Shown here one piece after another: positions 37,505 through 46,839 of a stretch of 64,000 nucleotides of DNA. This DNA is from an uncultured Veillonella sp. (GTDB lineage Bacteria; Bacillota; Negativicutes; Veillonellales; Veillonellaceae). Location of the stretch: positions 1 to 64,000 of the forward strand of contig CAKPSA010000001.1 in assembly GCA_934183145.1 (NCBI GenBank), in the 5' to 3' direction. The notes below the pieces were generated by a model. That model searched no databases and was not told the origin of the DNA. It saw nothing but the letters and a program-made list of their open reading frames with translations. A program made the translations under genes and the position numbers. How positions within the stretch are numbered: the first letter of the stretch is position 1; each line of letters opens with the position of its first letter.

Positions 37505-38914
37505 TTAACCGATAGAACCTTCTAATTCAAGATTAATTAGATTGTTCATTTCTACTGCATATTCAAGTGGTAATTCTTTAGAAATTGGCTCTACGAAACC
37601 ACGAACAAGCATTGCACGAGCTTCTTCTTCGCTGATACCACGAGTCATAAGGTAGAAAATTGCTTCATCGGAAATACGACCGATTTTCGCTTCATGACCT
37701 AAATCCACGTTATCATTTTCTACGATAATTGCTGGGATTGTATCAGATTGAGACTCAGCGTCAAGCATCAAGGATTCACAAGAAACGGTTGCTTTGGAAT
37801 GTTCAGCTTTAGGACCAATCTTCAAAAGACCACGGTAAATTGCAGCACCACCGGATTTAGAGATGGATTTAGAGTTTACATTACTTGTTGTATATGGTGC
37901 ATTGTGTACCACTTTACAACCTGTATCAAGGAATTGTCCTTCACCAGCGAATGTTACACCTGTAAATTCAGCATGTGCACCTTCACCGTTAAGAATACTC
38001 ATTGGATACAAGCAAGAAACTTTGGAACCAAAGGAACCAGATACCCACTCGATTGTACCATTTTTACCTACTACACAACGTTTTGTGTTAAGGTTGTACA
38101 TGTTTTTGGACCAGTTTTCAATTGTAGAATAACGCAATGTAGCATTGTCTTTAACGAACAATTCAACAGCCCCTGCATGAAGGTTAGATACGTCATACTT
38201 AGGAGCAGAACAACCTTCGATGAAGTGCAATTTAGCACCTTCTTCTACAATGATCATAGTATGTTCGAACTGACCAGCACCTGGTGCATTCAAGCGGAAA
38301 TAAGATTGCAATGGAATTTCTACTTGTACGCCTGCTGGAACGTATACGAAGGAACCACCAGACCAAACTGCACCATGAAGAGCCGCCCATTTATGGTCTG
38401 TAGGTGGAATCAATGTCATCCAGTATTTTTTTACGATTTCTTCATGCTCATGTAAGGCTGTTTCGATATCAGTATAGATAACACCTTGTTTAACAAGATC
38501 TTCTTGAATACTGTGATAAACAACTTCAGAGTCATATTGAGCGCCAACACCAGCGAGAGATGTTTTTTCCGCTTCTGGAATACCTAAGCGGTCAAAAATA
38601 CTTTTAATTTCTTCTGGAACTTCGTCCCAGTTTTCTTTCATATCTACTTTAGGCTTAACATAAGTATGGATATTTGCCATATCTAAGCCAGAAATATCAG
38701 GAATCCAGTTCGGAATTCCCATGCGATTGTAGATTTCTAAAGATTTTAAACGGAAGTCAAGCATCCATTCAGGTTCATTTTTATTAGACCAAATTTCACG
38801 GATAATATCTTCTGTTAAACCGGCATCAGAAATATAAGAATATTCAAAGTCATTCTTAATATCATAGACACCACGGTCCATATCCGCGACTTGGGTTTTC
38901 TTTCTTTCTTCCAT
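37505..38914 (-). CDS. sufB: Fe-S cluster assembly protein SufB
   Basis: Scaffold subunit of SufBCD, 469 aa, full length. Family features are the N-terminal YDIKNDFEYSY, the beta-helix core with HYVPAGV-like GSFVYVPAGVQVEIPLQ, ENWSKNMYNLNTKR, and the C-terminal LGHEAKIGRISDEAIFYLMTRG. It lies 8 bases after sufC. Confidence 0.97.
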   Translation of the reverse strand: MEERKKTQVADMDRGVYDIKNDFEYSYISDAGLTEDIIREIWSNKNEPEWMLDFRLKSLEIYNRMGIPNWIPDISGLDMANIHTYVKPKVDMKENWDEVPEEIKSIFDRLGIPEAEKTSLAGVGAQYDSEVVYHSIQEDLVKQGVIYTDIETALHEHEEIVKKYWMTLIPPTDHKWAALHGAVWSGGSFVYVPAGVQVEIPLQSYFRLNAPGAGQFEHTMIIVEEGAKLHFIEGCSAPKYDVSNLHAGAVELFVKDNATLRYSTIENWSKNMYNLNTKRCVVGKNGTIEWVSGSFGSKVSCLYPMSILNGEGAHAEFTGVTFAGEGQFLDTGCKVVHNAPYTTSNVNSKSISKSGGAAIYRGLLKIGPKAEHSKATVSCESLMLDAESQSDTIPAIIVENDNVDLGHEAKIGRISDEAIFYLMTRGISEEEARAMLVRGFVEPISKELPLEYAVEMNNLINLELEGSIG

Positions 38915-38922
38915 TGTGCCTC

Positions 38923-39666
38923 CTATGCTAATGCTTTGTATGCGTCGTAACCTTTTTCTTCGATTTCACGTACAAGAGAAGCATCACCAGTTTTAACGAT
39001 CTTACCATTGATCAATACATGAACATAGTCAGGTTTTAATTTTTGCAAGATTTGATTGTGGTGAGTGATGATCAATACAGCATTATCTTCATTGTGGAAA
39101 CGTTGTACGCCTTCGGATACGATACGAACCGCATCTACGTCAAGACCGGAGTCAGTTTCATCAAGAATAGCCAATTTAGGATTCAAAATGGACATTTGAA
39201 GAATTTCATTTTTCTTGCGTTCACCACCAGAGAAGCCTTCATTTACATAACGTTGTGCATAGGACAAATCAAAGGACAATTCATCCATTTTTTCTTTCAA
39301 TTCTTTTTTGAAGGATAATGCACGTACATTTTCACCAGTAATTGTGGATTTAGCTGTACGAATGAAGTTTTCTACAGTGATACCAGGAATAGAAATTGGG
39401 TTTTGGAAGGACATGAAAATACCAGCTTTTGCACGATCGTTTACTGCATCTTCTGTAATATCTTTACCATCAAAAATAATGGAACCGCTATCTACAGTAT
39501 ATGTAGAGTTGCCCATGATAGCATTAGCAAGTGTAGACTTACCTGCACCATTTGTGCCCATTACAACGTGAATTTCACCTTTATTAATTGTTAAGTTGAT
39601 ACCTTTCAAGATTTGTTTATCTTCAACGGATACCTTTAAATCTTTTATCTGAAGTAATTCAGCCAA
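38923..39666 (-). CDS. sufC: Fe-S cluster assembly ATPase SufC
   Basis: ABC-type ATPase of 247 aa without membrane domains. Walker A is GTNGAGKST, the signature motif is GFSGGERKKNEI, and Walker B is LAILDETDSGLD. It drives conformational change in SufBCD. The start is TTG at 39666, because AAAGGAG lies 8 bases before it; a GTG three codons earlier overlaps the ribosome-binding site. It is the first gene of sufCBDSU and has a 150-nt leader. Confidence 0.96.
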   Translation of the reverse strand: MAELLQIKDLKVSVEDKQILKGINLTINKGEIHVVMGTNGAGKSTLANAIMGNSTYTVDSGSIIFDGKDITEDAVNDRAKAGIFMSFQNPISIPGITVENFIRTAKSTITGENVRALSFKKELKEKMDELSFDLSYAQRYVNEGFSGGERKKNEILQMSILNPKLAILDETDSGLDVDAVRIVSEGVQRFHNEDNAVLIITHHNQILQKLKPDYVHVLINGKIVKTGDASLVREIEEKGYDAYKALA

Positions 39667-39745
39667 AATGTTCACTCCTTTTTATTATGTATCTCCTATA
39701 TAGAGGAATACAATCGTTATATGTAAAACGTATATACTGACACAT

Positions 39746-39780
39746 ATAAAAAGGCGGTACGCACTAACGTGAATACCGCC
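39746..39780 (-). terminator. Terminator-like hairpin inside the suf leader
   Basis: GGCGGTA / TACCGCC stem, 14-nt loop, then TTTTTATA on the minus strand. It lies downstream of the suf promoter and upstream of sufC, about 40 nt into the predicted transcript, so it would attenuate the operon unless bypassed. Confidence 0.75.
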
Positions 39781-39826
39781 GTAATTCTCGCCAACTTAGC
39801 AAGTATGTGCATAACAATCTATAATC

Positions 39827-39855
39827 ATTATACATTCTTATCTAAATGATAGCAA
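39827..39855 (-). promoter_or_regulatory. Promoter of the suf operon
   Basis: TTGCTA, 17-bp spacer, TATAAT, with start predicted near 39820. An inverted repeat ATTCCT / AGGAAT lies just upstream of the -35. The rest of the 296-bp gap to lysA is AT-rich, with no gene seen. Confidence 0.78.
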
Positions 39856-39962
39856 GATATTCCTACTAAAATATACAGGAATTAAAAGAATATCATATAT
39901 TACATATATTGATAGAATTTTAATAATATTCATTCTCATCCTATTTGATTCTCAATATTAAA

Positions 39963-41219
39963 TTATAGATTGGAAAAATCGAGAGTGCCGAACAAATCAT
40001 CATAGGTTTCAGCACGACGAATTTGTGTTACAGAGCCATCTTTATGTAATAACAACTCAGCGGAACGTAATTTACCATTATAGTTAAAGCCCATGGAGTG
40101 ACCATGTGCACCAGCATCATGAATGATGATACGATCACCAATATCAATTTTTGGCAACTCACGTTGAATAGCGAACTTATCGTTATTTTCACATAAGGAT
40201 CCTGTTACATCATATACATGGTCCTTAGGCGCATTTTCTTTGCCCATAACAGTAATATGGTGATAAGAGCCATATAACGCTGGACGCATAAGATTTGCCA
40301 TACAAGAATCAAGACCAATGTAATGACGATAAATATCTTTTTTATGAATTGCTGTAGAAACTAGGTAACCAAATGGACCTGTAACCATACGACCACATTC
40401 ATAAGCTAATGCTACATCACCAAGACCATTAGCTACGAGAATTCTATTGTAAGCCTCTTCTACACCCTTGCTAAGCGCTTTGAAATCTACAGGTGTTTGT
40501 TCTGGCTTGTAAGCAACACCTACGCCACCACCAAGATCGATAAACTCAACATTGATACCAAGCTCATTTTTAATATCTACTGCAAGATTGAAGCAAAGCT
40601 CTGCAGTACCAACTAAGCCATCGATATCAAGTTCATTAGAAACAACCATTGTATGGATACCAAAGTGTTTTACACCTTTTGCTTGTAGTTGTTTATAAGC
40701 TTCAAAAATTTGTTCGCGAGTCATACCATATTTAGCTTCTTCAGGAAGGCCAATAATTGTATTGCCACCTTCTTTTAAGGAGCCTGGGTTATAACGAACG
40801 CAGAACGTATCAGGCAAAGAACCATGATTTTTTTCTAAATATTCAATATGAGTAATATCATCTAGGTTGATAATTGCGCCCATTTCTAATGCTTTTTTAT
40901 ATTCCACATATGGTGTGTCATTAGATGTGAACATAATATCATGACCTGTAATGCCCACTTTTTCACATAGCATCAACTCTGCCAAGGAAGAGCAGTCTGC
41001 ACCAACGCCTAGTTTTTGCAATACACGCATAATATATGGATTTGGAGTCGCTTTTACAGCAAAATATTGTTTGAACCCTTTATTCCAAGAAAATGCATCG
41101 ATGAAAGATTTCATATTTTCAATGATACCTTCTTCATCGTAAATATGAAATGGTGTTGGATATTGGGCAATAATATTTTCTAATTGTTCAGCTGTAAACG
41201 GAACTGTTTTTGTATTCAT
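39963..41219 (-). CDS. lysA: Diaminopimelate decarboxylase-type PLP decarboxylase
   Basis: Fold type III decarboxylase of 418 aa. The PLP lysine is in YFAVKATPNP, the glycine-rich phosphate site in FIDLGGGVGVAY, the substrate region in EYECGR-like ALAYECGRMVTG, and the catalytic cysteine in DVTGSLCENNDKFA. The GSLCE motif fits DAP decarboxylase, giving lysine. Some Negativicutes use related enzymes to make cadaverine for the cell wall, so substrate should be tested. The ATG at 41219 has GAGGT upstream. It lies behind doxX. Confidence 0.85.
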   Translation of the reverse strand: MNTKTVPFTAEQLENIIAQYPTPFHIYDEEGIIENMKSFIDAFSWNKGFKQYFAVKATPNPYIMRVLQKLGVGADCSSLAELMLCEKVGITGHDIMFTSNDTPYVEYKKALEMGAIINLDDITHIEYLEKNHGSLPDTFCVRYNPGSLKEGGNTIIGLPEEAKYGMTREQIFEAYKQLQAKGVKHFGIHTMVVSNELDIDGLVGTAELCFNLAVDIKNELGINVEFIDLGGGVGVAYKPEQTPVDFKALSKGVEEAYNRILVANGLGDVALAYECGRMVTGPFGYLVSTAIHKKDIYRHYIGLDSCMANLMRPALYGSYHHITVMGKENAPKDHVYDVTGSLCENNDKFAIQRELPKIDIGDRIIIHDAGAHGHSMGFNYNGKLRSAELLLHKDGSVTQIRRAETYDDLFGTLDFSNL

Positions 41220-41238
41220 AATAACCTCGCTACACAAA

Positions 41239-41264
41239 TAAAAGACCCATCAAGCGACGAGTCT
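41239..41264 (-). terminator. Weak hairpin between doxX and lysA
   Basis: AGACTC / GGGTCT stem (one wobble) followed by TTTTATTT on the minus strand, overlapping the lysA ribosome-binding region. It may give only partial termination. Confidence 0.5.
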
Positions 41265-41277
41265 ATTATCCTAATCA

Positions 41278-41694
41278 TTATTTAAATAAAGCTTTATCTA
41301 GGCTATAGCGACCTGCGCCAGCAAAGAACAACATAAGAGCACCAAATCCCATTTGAGATGGATAGTCCCAACTAAAGAAACTACCACTAAGATTTAATAT
41401 CGTTGCTATTGCGAGTGTACCTATAAGTAGCAAAGATCCAATTCTTGTAAATAGACCAAGCACTATAAGTACGCCACCTATCATTTCTGCATATGCTGCC
41501 ATAGTACCTAATATTTCATAACCACCAGGTACACCTAATGGTGCCAACATAGCTCCAACTTTATAAAGGCCTTCAGCACCGCTCAAATACTTTAAATATC
41601 CATGGTAAAACATGGAAATACCAAGTGCCAAACGATAAACTAAGAGGCCAAAATTAACATAATTAGGTTTACTTTTAAAAATAAAGCTCAACAT
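41278..41694 (-). CDS. DoxX-family membrane protein
   Basis: 138 aa with four hydrophobic helices (about 18-36, 58-80, 82-100, 110-128). The DoxX pattern is seen in LALGISMFYHGYLKYLSG and in MIGGVLIVLGLFTRIGSLLL. DoxX proteins are poorly defined; some act in thiol or quinone stress. GAAGGA precedes the ATG. A strong promoter with several palindromes lies upstream. Confidence 0.85.
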   Translation of the reverse strand: MLSFIFKSKPNYVNFGLLVYRLALGISMFYHGYLKYLSGAEGLYKVGAMLAPLGVPGGYEILGTMAAYAEMIGGVLIVLGLFTRIGSLLLIGTLAIATILNLSGSFFSWDYPSQMGFGALMLFFAGAGRYSLDKALFK

Positions 41695-41743
41695 AGTAAT
41701 CCTTCTTTCAGGTTAAACAACATCGAAATAATTCGATAACCAT

Positions 41744-41772
41744 ATTATAAAGGTCAGTAACTACTGTGTCAA
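41744..41772 (-). promoter_or_regulatory. Promoter of doxX with palindromic candidate operators
   Basis: Consensus TTGACA, 17-bp spacer, TATAAT. The spacer contains CAGTA-gt-TACTG. ATCGAA-4-TTCGAT lies at 41722-41737 over the start site, and AATTCTATAGAATT lies at 41789-41802 upstream. These suggest control by one or more dimeric repressors. Confidence 0.78.
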
Positions 41773-41875
41773 ACTAGACTCAATATTAAATTCTATAGAA
41801 TTATAACATATGTTGTATACAAAATCAATTTTATCGATTTGATAAACCACATATAATAGTCTAATTCAAAAATAC

Positions 41876-41928
41876 AAAAATAATCCTAATGAAAAAGTGA
41901 ACATATAGTTCCTAATTCATTAGGATTA
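41876..41928 (-). terminator. Terminator after groEL
   Basis: Twelve-bp stem AATCCTAATGAA / TTCATTAGGATT with a 22-nt loop, followed by ATTTTTG on the minus strand. Confidence 0.82.
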
Positions 41929-41963
41929 TTCTAAATCTTATAGATTATGCCTTAAGCAGTTGA

Positions 41964-43601
<1,638 letters not shown>

Positions 43602-43702
43602 CTAGATAATAACAGTATCTAATGTAAGGGAATGTATATGCCCGCAGGCAATATAGAATGTATCAATAGTATGTTTAGCTCTATACAGCTATAAATTAGC
43701 TA

Positions 43703-43984
43703 TTATAGTACTGCTAAGATATCGCGTTCGCTAATGATCAAATGAGTAGCGCCATCGATTTCTAATTCGCTACCAGCATATTTTGCGAACATAACAGTAT
43801 CGCCAACTTTAACTTCTGGAGCTACACGTTGACCATTGTCATAAACTTTACCAGCACCTACAGCTACTACTACACCTTCTTGAGGTTTTTCTTTTGCTGT
43901 ATCAGGAAGGAAAATACCACTTTTAGTTTTTTCTTCTTTTGCTTCTAAACGGATAAGAACGCGGTCAGCTAATGGTTTTAACAT
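43703..43984 (-). CDS. groES: Co-chaperonin GroES
   Basis: 93-aa lid of the GroEL chamber. The beta-barrel begins [29 protein letters not shown]; the mobile loop is TKSGIFLP, and [10 protein letters not shown] lies near the C-terminus. It is first in the groES-groEL operon. Confidence 0.97.
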   Translation of the reverse strand: MLKPLADRVLIRLEAKEEKTKSGIFLPDTAKEKPQEGVVVAVGAGKVYDNGQRVAPEVKVGDTVMFAKYAGSELEIDGATHLIISERDILAVL

Positions 43985-44025
43985 ATGATGTCACTCCTTA
44001 TTTACTAGTTATTATTTACAATTTA

Positions 44026-44052
44026 TTAGCACTCTAAGTTACCGAGTGCTAA
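44026..44052 (-). promoter_or_regulatory. CIRCE operator (HrcA site)
   Basis: Exact TTAGCACTC - 9 bp - GAGTGCTAA, the CIRCE consensus, between the groES promoter and the start codon. It predicts HrcA repression of groESL. hrcA is not in the window. Confidence 0.97.
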
Positions 44053-44063
44053 TCACATGTATT

Positions 44064-44091
44064 ATTATAACCGATGTCAAAATAAATGCAA
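44064..44091 (-). promoter_or_regulatory. Promoter of groESL
   Basis: TTGCAT, 16-bp spacer, TATAAT, with CIRCE placed just downstream of the start site. A TTGACA inside this spacer lies only five bases from TATAAT and cannot be its -35. Confidence 0.7.
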
Positions 44092-44145
44092 GCAGAAATT
44101 TTGATTTTTTGACTTTTTAGTTTTTATAAGTATTAATTCATATAA

Positions 44146-44179
44146 AATAGCCCTCTATATAAGTCTATAGAAGGCTATT
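44146..44179 (-). terminator. Terminator after the small exported protein gene
   Basis: AATAGCC-c-TCTATA / TATAGA-a-GGCTATT stem, followed by TTTTATA on the minus strand. Confidence 0.8.
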
Positions 44180-44209
44180 ATTTAGTGAACATTATTTAAG
44201 AATATTATT

Positions 44210-44704
44210 CTAAATACTACAAAAAGCTGTAATACCGGCTACTTTTCCTTTTTTTATATTGAAAGACAATCCATATCCACCGCTTCTTGTTCGATATGTA
44301 ATAGAATTCCCTTTTCTAAAATCAGGATTTCCATAAATCTGATAAACAATAGATTCATCCATACCTACAATAATTCCAGCTGGTGTTGCAAAGCCATTGT
44401 TAGCTGTTGTAGTAATACTATTTAAAAAGAATTGGTAATACTCACTTTGATCATTTACATAACCAAATGCTGCACCAGATACAAAATGAATACTAACAGT
44501 TTTACCATAAGACCATACAAGCGCATTTCTATATGGTGATGAAACACTAGTAGGGTTTCCATAAATATTCCGAATATACTCCTGTGATGCTAAAGGTGTG
44601 ATTCCCCCTAATGCAACTTGACTTTCATCAATCATAGCATATGCATTACTACCAGCAAAAAAAGTCATTAAGCAAAAAATAAAAGCACTAATAATCTTTT
44701 TCAT
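44210..44704 (-). CDS. Small exported protein with two BamE-like repeats
   Basis: 164 aa. A signal peptide (1-23) ends in NAYA and has no lipobox. The mature part contains two similar segments: ITPLASQEYIRNIYGNPTS (about 35-53) and IIVGMDESIVYQIYGNPDF (about 112-130), each followed by a tyrosine-rich strand region. The pattern G(M)xxxxVxxIxGNP resembles the SmpA/OmlA (BamE) motif, so an envelope or outer-membrane role is possible. I do not recognise a named family. It has its own promoter and terminator. Confidence 0.75.
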   Translation of the reverse strand: MKKIISAFIFCLMTFFAGSNAYAMIDESQVALGGITPLASQEYIRNIYGNPTSVSSPYRNALVWSYGKTVSIHFVSGAAFGYVNDQSEYYQFFLNSITTTANNGFATPAGIIVGMDESIVYQIYGNPDFRKGNSITYRTRSGGYGLSFNIKKGKVAGITAFCSI

Positions 44705-44778
44705 ACATATTCTCCTTTACAATAACAAACAAAACGTAATACTCTCCACAACTACAACTTCATATTACATTCATTTAT

Positions 44779-44807
44779 ATTATCAAGGAGATGTACAAAA
44801 ATATCAA
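44779..44807 (-). promoter_or_regulatory. Promoter of the small exported protein gene
   Basis: TTGATA, 17-bp spacer, GATAAT. The 174-bp gap also holds an ATAACTG / CAGTTAT hairpin overlapping the upstream stop codon, with no U-run. Confidence 0.65.
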
Positions 44808-44878
44808 GAAATATACAATAAATATAGTTACAAATCATTAAATAAAATATCATATGACTATTAATAACTGAACAGTTA

Positions 44879-45448
44879 TCATTTTATTGGTACCTGTTCA
44901 ATTATTAACTTACAAATATTAACAATACTATCACGTTTCTTCATACTTAGGGCACGAATGCGATTGTATGCTTCTTCTTCAGATATAGAGTATAACTCCA
45001 TCAATATACCGGTCCCCTTTTGAATGATTTTACGATCTTCCAATGACTGTTCTAATTCAGCCATTTTTTCGCGCAGCTGCGCATCACTATGGTAACGCCC
45101 TAATGCCATTTCTAAGGTTGGAACCAATTGTTCTTCACGTACGGGCTTTATTAAATAGCCATATACACCCGATTCTCTAGCCTTATCTATTAAATCCTGT
45201 TGACTATAACTAGTTAATAGGACTACAGGGGCTTCATGGTGAAAGCCTATTTGACGCGCTGCTTCAATGCCATCTAACTCTGGCATTTTTACGTCCATAA
45301 GAACAATATCAGGCTTATATTCTTTACAAAGCTTGAGGGCTTCAACACCATTAGTGCCTTCTGCCACTACTTCATGACCACAGGATTCAATAATATCGCG
45401 TAGATCCATACGTATAAGGGATTCATCATCCACTATTAAAACGCGCAT
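44879..45448 (-). CDS. Response regulator with ANTAR RNA-binding output domain
   Basis: 189 aa. The receiver domain (1-118) has the acidic pocket VDDES, the phosphoacceptor Asp in IVLMDVKMPE, and the lysine in YLIKPV. The C-terminal ANTAR domain (about 130-185) has LEDRKIIQKGTGILMELYSISEEEAYNRIR. ANTAR proteins antiterminate transcripts carrying paired hexaloop hairpins. Its kinase is encoded directly upstream with no gap. The target transcripts are unknown; I saw no clear paired hexaloops in this window. Confidence 0.93.
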   Translation of the reverse strand: MRVLIVDDESLIRMDLRDIIESCGHEVVAEGTNGVEALKLCKEYKPDIVLMDVKMPELDGIEAARQIGFHHEAPVVLLTSYSQQDLIDKARESGVYGYLIKPVREEQLVPTLEMALGRYHSDAQLREKMAELEQSLEDRKIIQKGTGILMELYSISEEEAYNRIRALSMKKRDSIVNICKLIIEQVPIK

Positions 45449-46837
45449 TTACTTCTCCTTCTTCATATATATTGTTACTAGTACACCTACATCTGTATTT
45501 TCAATAGATAGTTTACCCTTTAACTCATGGGTAACTAAATTATTAATGATAGTTAGTCCTAAGCGCTTGTTGGAGTTAATAGAAAACTCTTGAGGTAGCC
45601 CTGACCCTGTATCAGAAAAAGCTAATACAATATATTCTTCTAACTCTGTAACAGCTAAACGAATTCCGCCATTTTTACCATCTAAGCCATGTTCAAGACT
45701 ATTGGTAATTAGCTCATTAATTATGAGAGATACGTAACTCGCCATATGAGAGGAAATCAACATATCCTCTCCACTATAGGTAAAGGTTACCTCTTGGTCT
45801 TGTTGAACCATACTCATGCGCAACAAACGACATAACTCATCATAAATCGATCGAATACCAATATAATCCTCATCATAATGGGACACAATATCATGAACTA
45901 ATGCCATACTTTCAATACGATTGATCCCCTCTTGCAAGGCTTGTTTAACTTCTGGCAAGCTAGAACGTCTTGCCTCCATACGCAACAAACCTGCTACCGT
46001 TTGTAAATTGTTTTTTACACGGTGATGAACCTCTTTGATAATAGAGTTTTTTACTAGTAGTTCTTGCTGTTGTTTACTTTCACGAGTACAATCGTGAAGC
46101 ACTAAAAAACAACGCGTTTCATTACGCCCCATCGCGATAGGTATCATATGTTGACGAATAACCATATCTTGATAGATTTCTTCACTAGTATATATTGTTC
46201 TATCATCTAACACTTGTTGGATGGCTGAAATTTTTAAGGTACTGCTATAAATTGATGAACCTACTAGTCGTCGATCAAAGCCTAGTAGATCTACTAATTG
46301 TATAGCCGCCTCATTACCATAGAGAATTCTATGAGAATCATCAAAGATAATTAAACCGTCAAAATATGAAATTGGTTCGTACGATTGTATTTGCTCATCT
46401 GTAGCAGTCAGCATGAGCCGTTGCATCGTATCAGACAAGGTATATTCTTGCTCATATTGCTCTAACTTGATAGACGGAGATACTGTGAAAGCTATACCCC
46501 CAATAATACGCCCACCATTATCTACAACAGGAAAAACATGTTGCCGTTGGTCATGCTCTACTCCAATAAGCGGTTGCCCATCCTTCAACATAGAATGCCA
46601 CGTATTATTCCCTTTTAATTGTCGAGTAATAATACCTTGGTCACTCCGTTCAATACACAGCATGTCAGCACGTAGTTGCATACTACCTTGCGATGACTCC
46701 AGAAGGGGCGTAAAAATCTGTATCCTTTGACGGGTCAATGACTCGCCAAAGGATATGAGTTTACTAATATGCTCTAGTAATGAGGTTTGTAAGGGACCTA
46801 ATGGTGTTGTATTTAAAATATCTTGACCGATATCCAC
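45449..46837 (-). CDS. Sensor histidine kinase (HisKA_2 type, PdtaS/EutW-like)
   Basis: 462 aa, no clear membrane helix, so probably cytosolic. An N-terminal GAF-like sensor region (1-140) and a PAS-like region (about 165-265) are followed by the HisKA_2 domain with phosphoacceptor His in IKEVHHRVKNNLQTVAGLLRM, and a HATPase_c domain with INELITNSLEHG and DTGSGLP. This class pairs with ANTAR regulators, encoded next door. GTG at 46837 is chosen because GAGG lies 7 bases upstream; the gene begins directly after the tsaD stop. Confidence 0.92.
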   Translation of the reverse strand: MDIGQDILNTTPLGPLQTSLLEHISKLISFGESLTRQRIQIFTPLLESSQGSMQLRADMLCIERSDQGIITRQLKGNNTWHSMLKDGQPLIGVEHDQRQHVFPVVDNGGRIIGGIAFTVSPSIKLEQYEQEYTLSDTMQRLMLTATDEQIQSYEPISYFDGLIIFDDSHRILYGNEAAIQLVDLLGFDRRLVGSSIYSSTLKISAIQQVLDDRTIYTSEEIYQDMVIRQHMIPIAMGRNETRCFLVLHDCTRESKQQQELLVKNSIIKEVHHRVKNNLQTVAGLLRMEARRSSLPEVKQALQEGINRIESMALVHDIVSHYDEDYIGIRSIYDELCRLLRMSMVQQDQEVTFTYSGEDMLISSHMASYVSLIINELITNSLEHGLDGKNGGIRLAVTELEEYIVLAFSDTGSGLPQEFSINSNKRLGLTIINNLVTHELKGKLSIENTDVGVLVTIYMKKEK

Positions 46838-46839
46838 AA

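Noticed and set aside
37748-38455. A 235-codon plus-strand open frame opposite sufB
   Set aside because: sufB is intact and conserved here; the opposite frame is rich in Cys, Phe and Thr from reversed codons and has no family look.
39900-39945. A Fur box upstream of suf
   Set aside because: GATGAGAATGAATATTATT shares some bases with a Fur site but has too many mismatches and lies far upstream of the promoter.
44064-44080. TTGACA close to the groES -10 as its -35
   Set aside because: The distance to TATAAT is five bases, far too short; TTGCAT with 16-bp spacing fits better.
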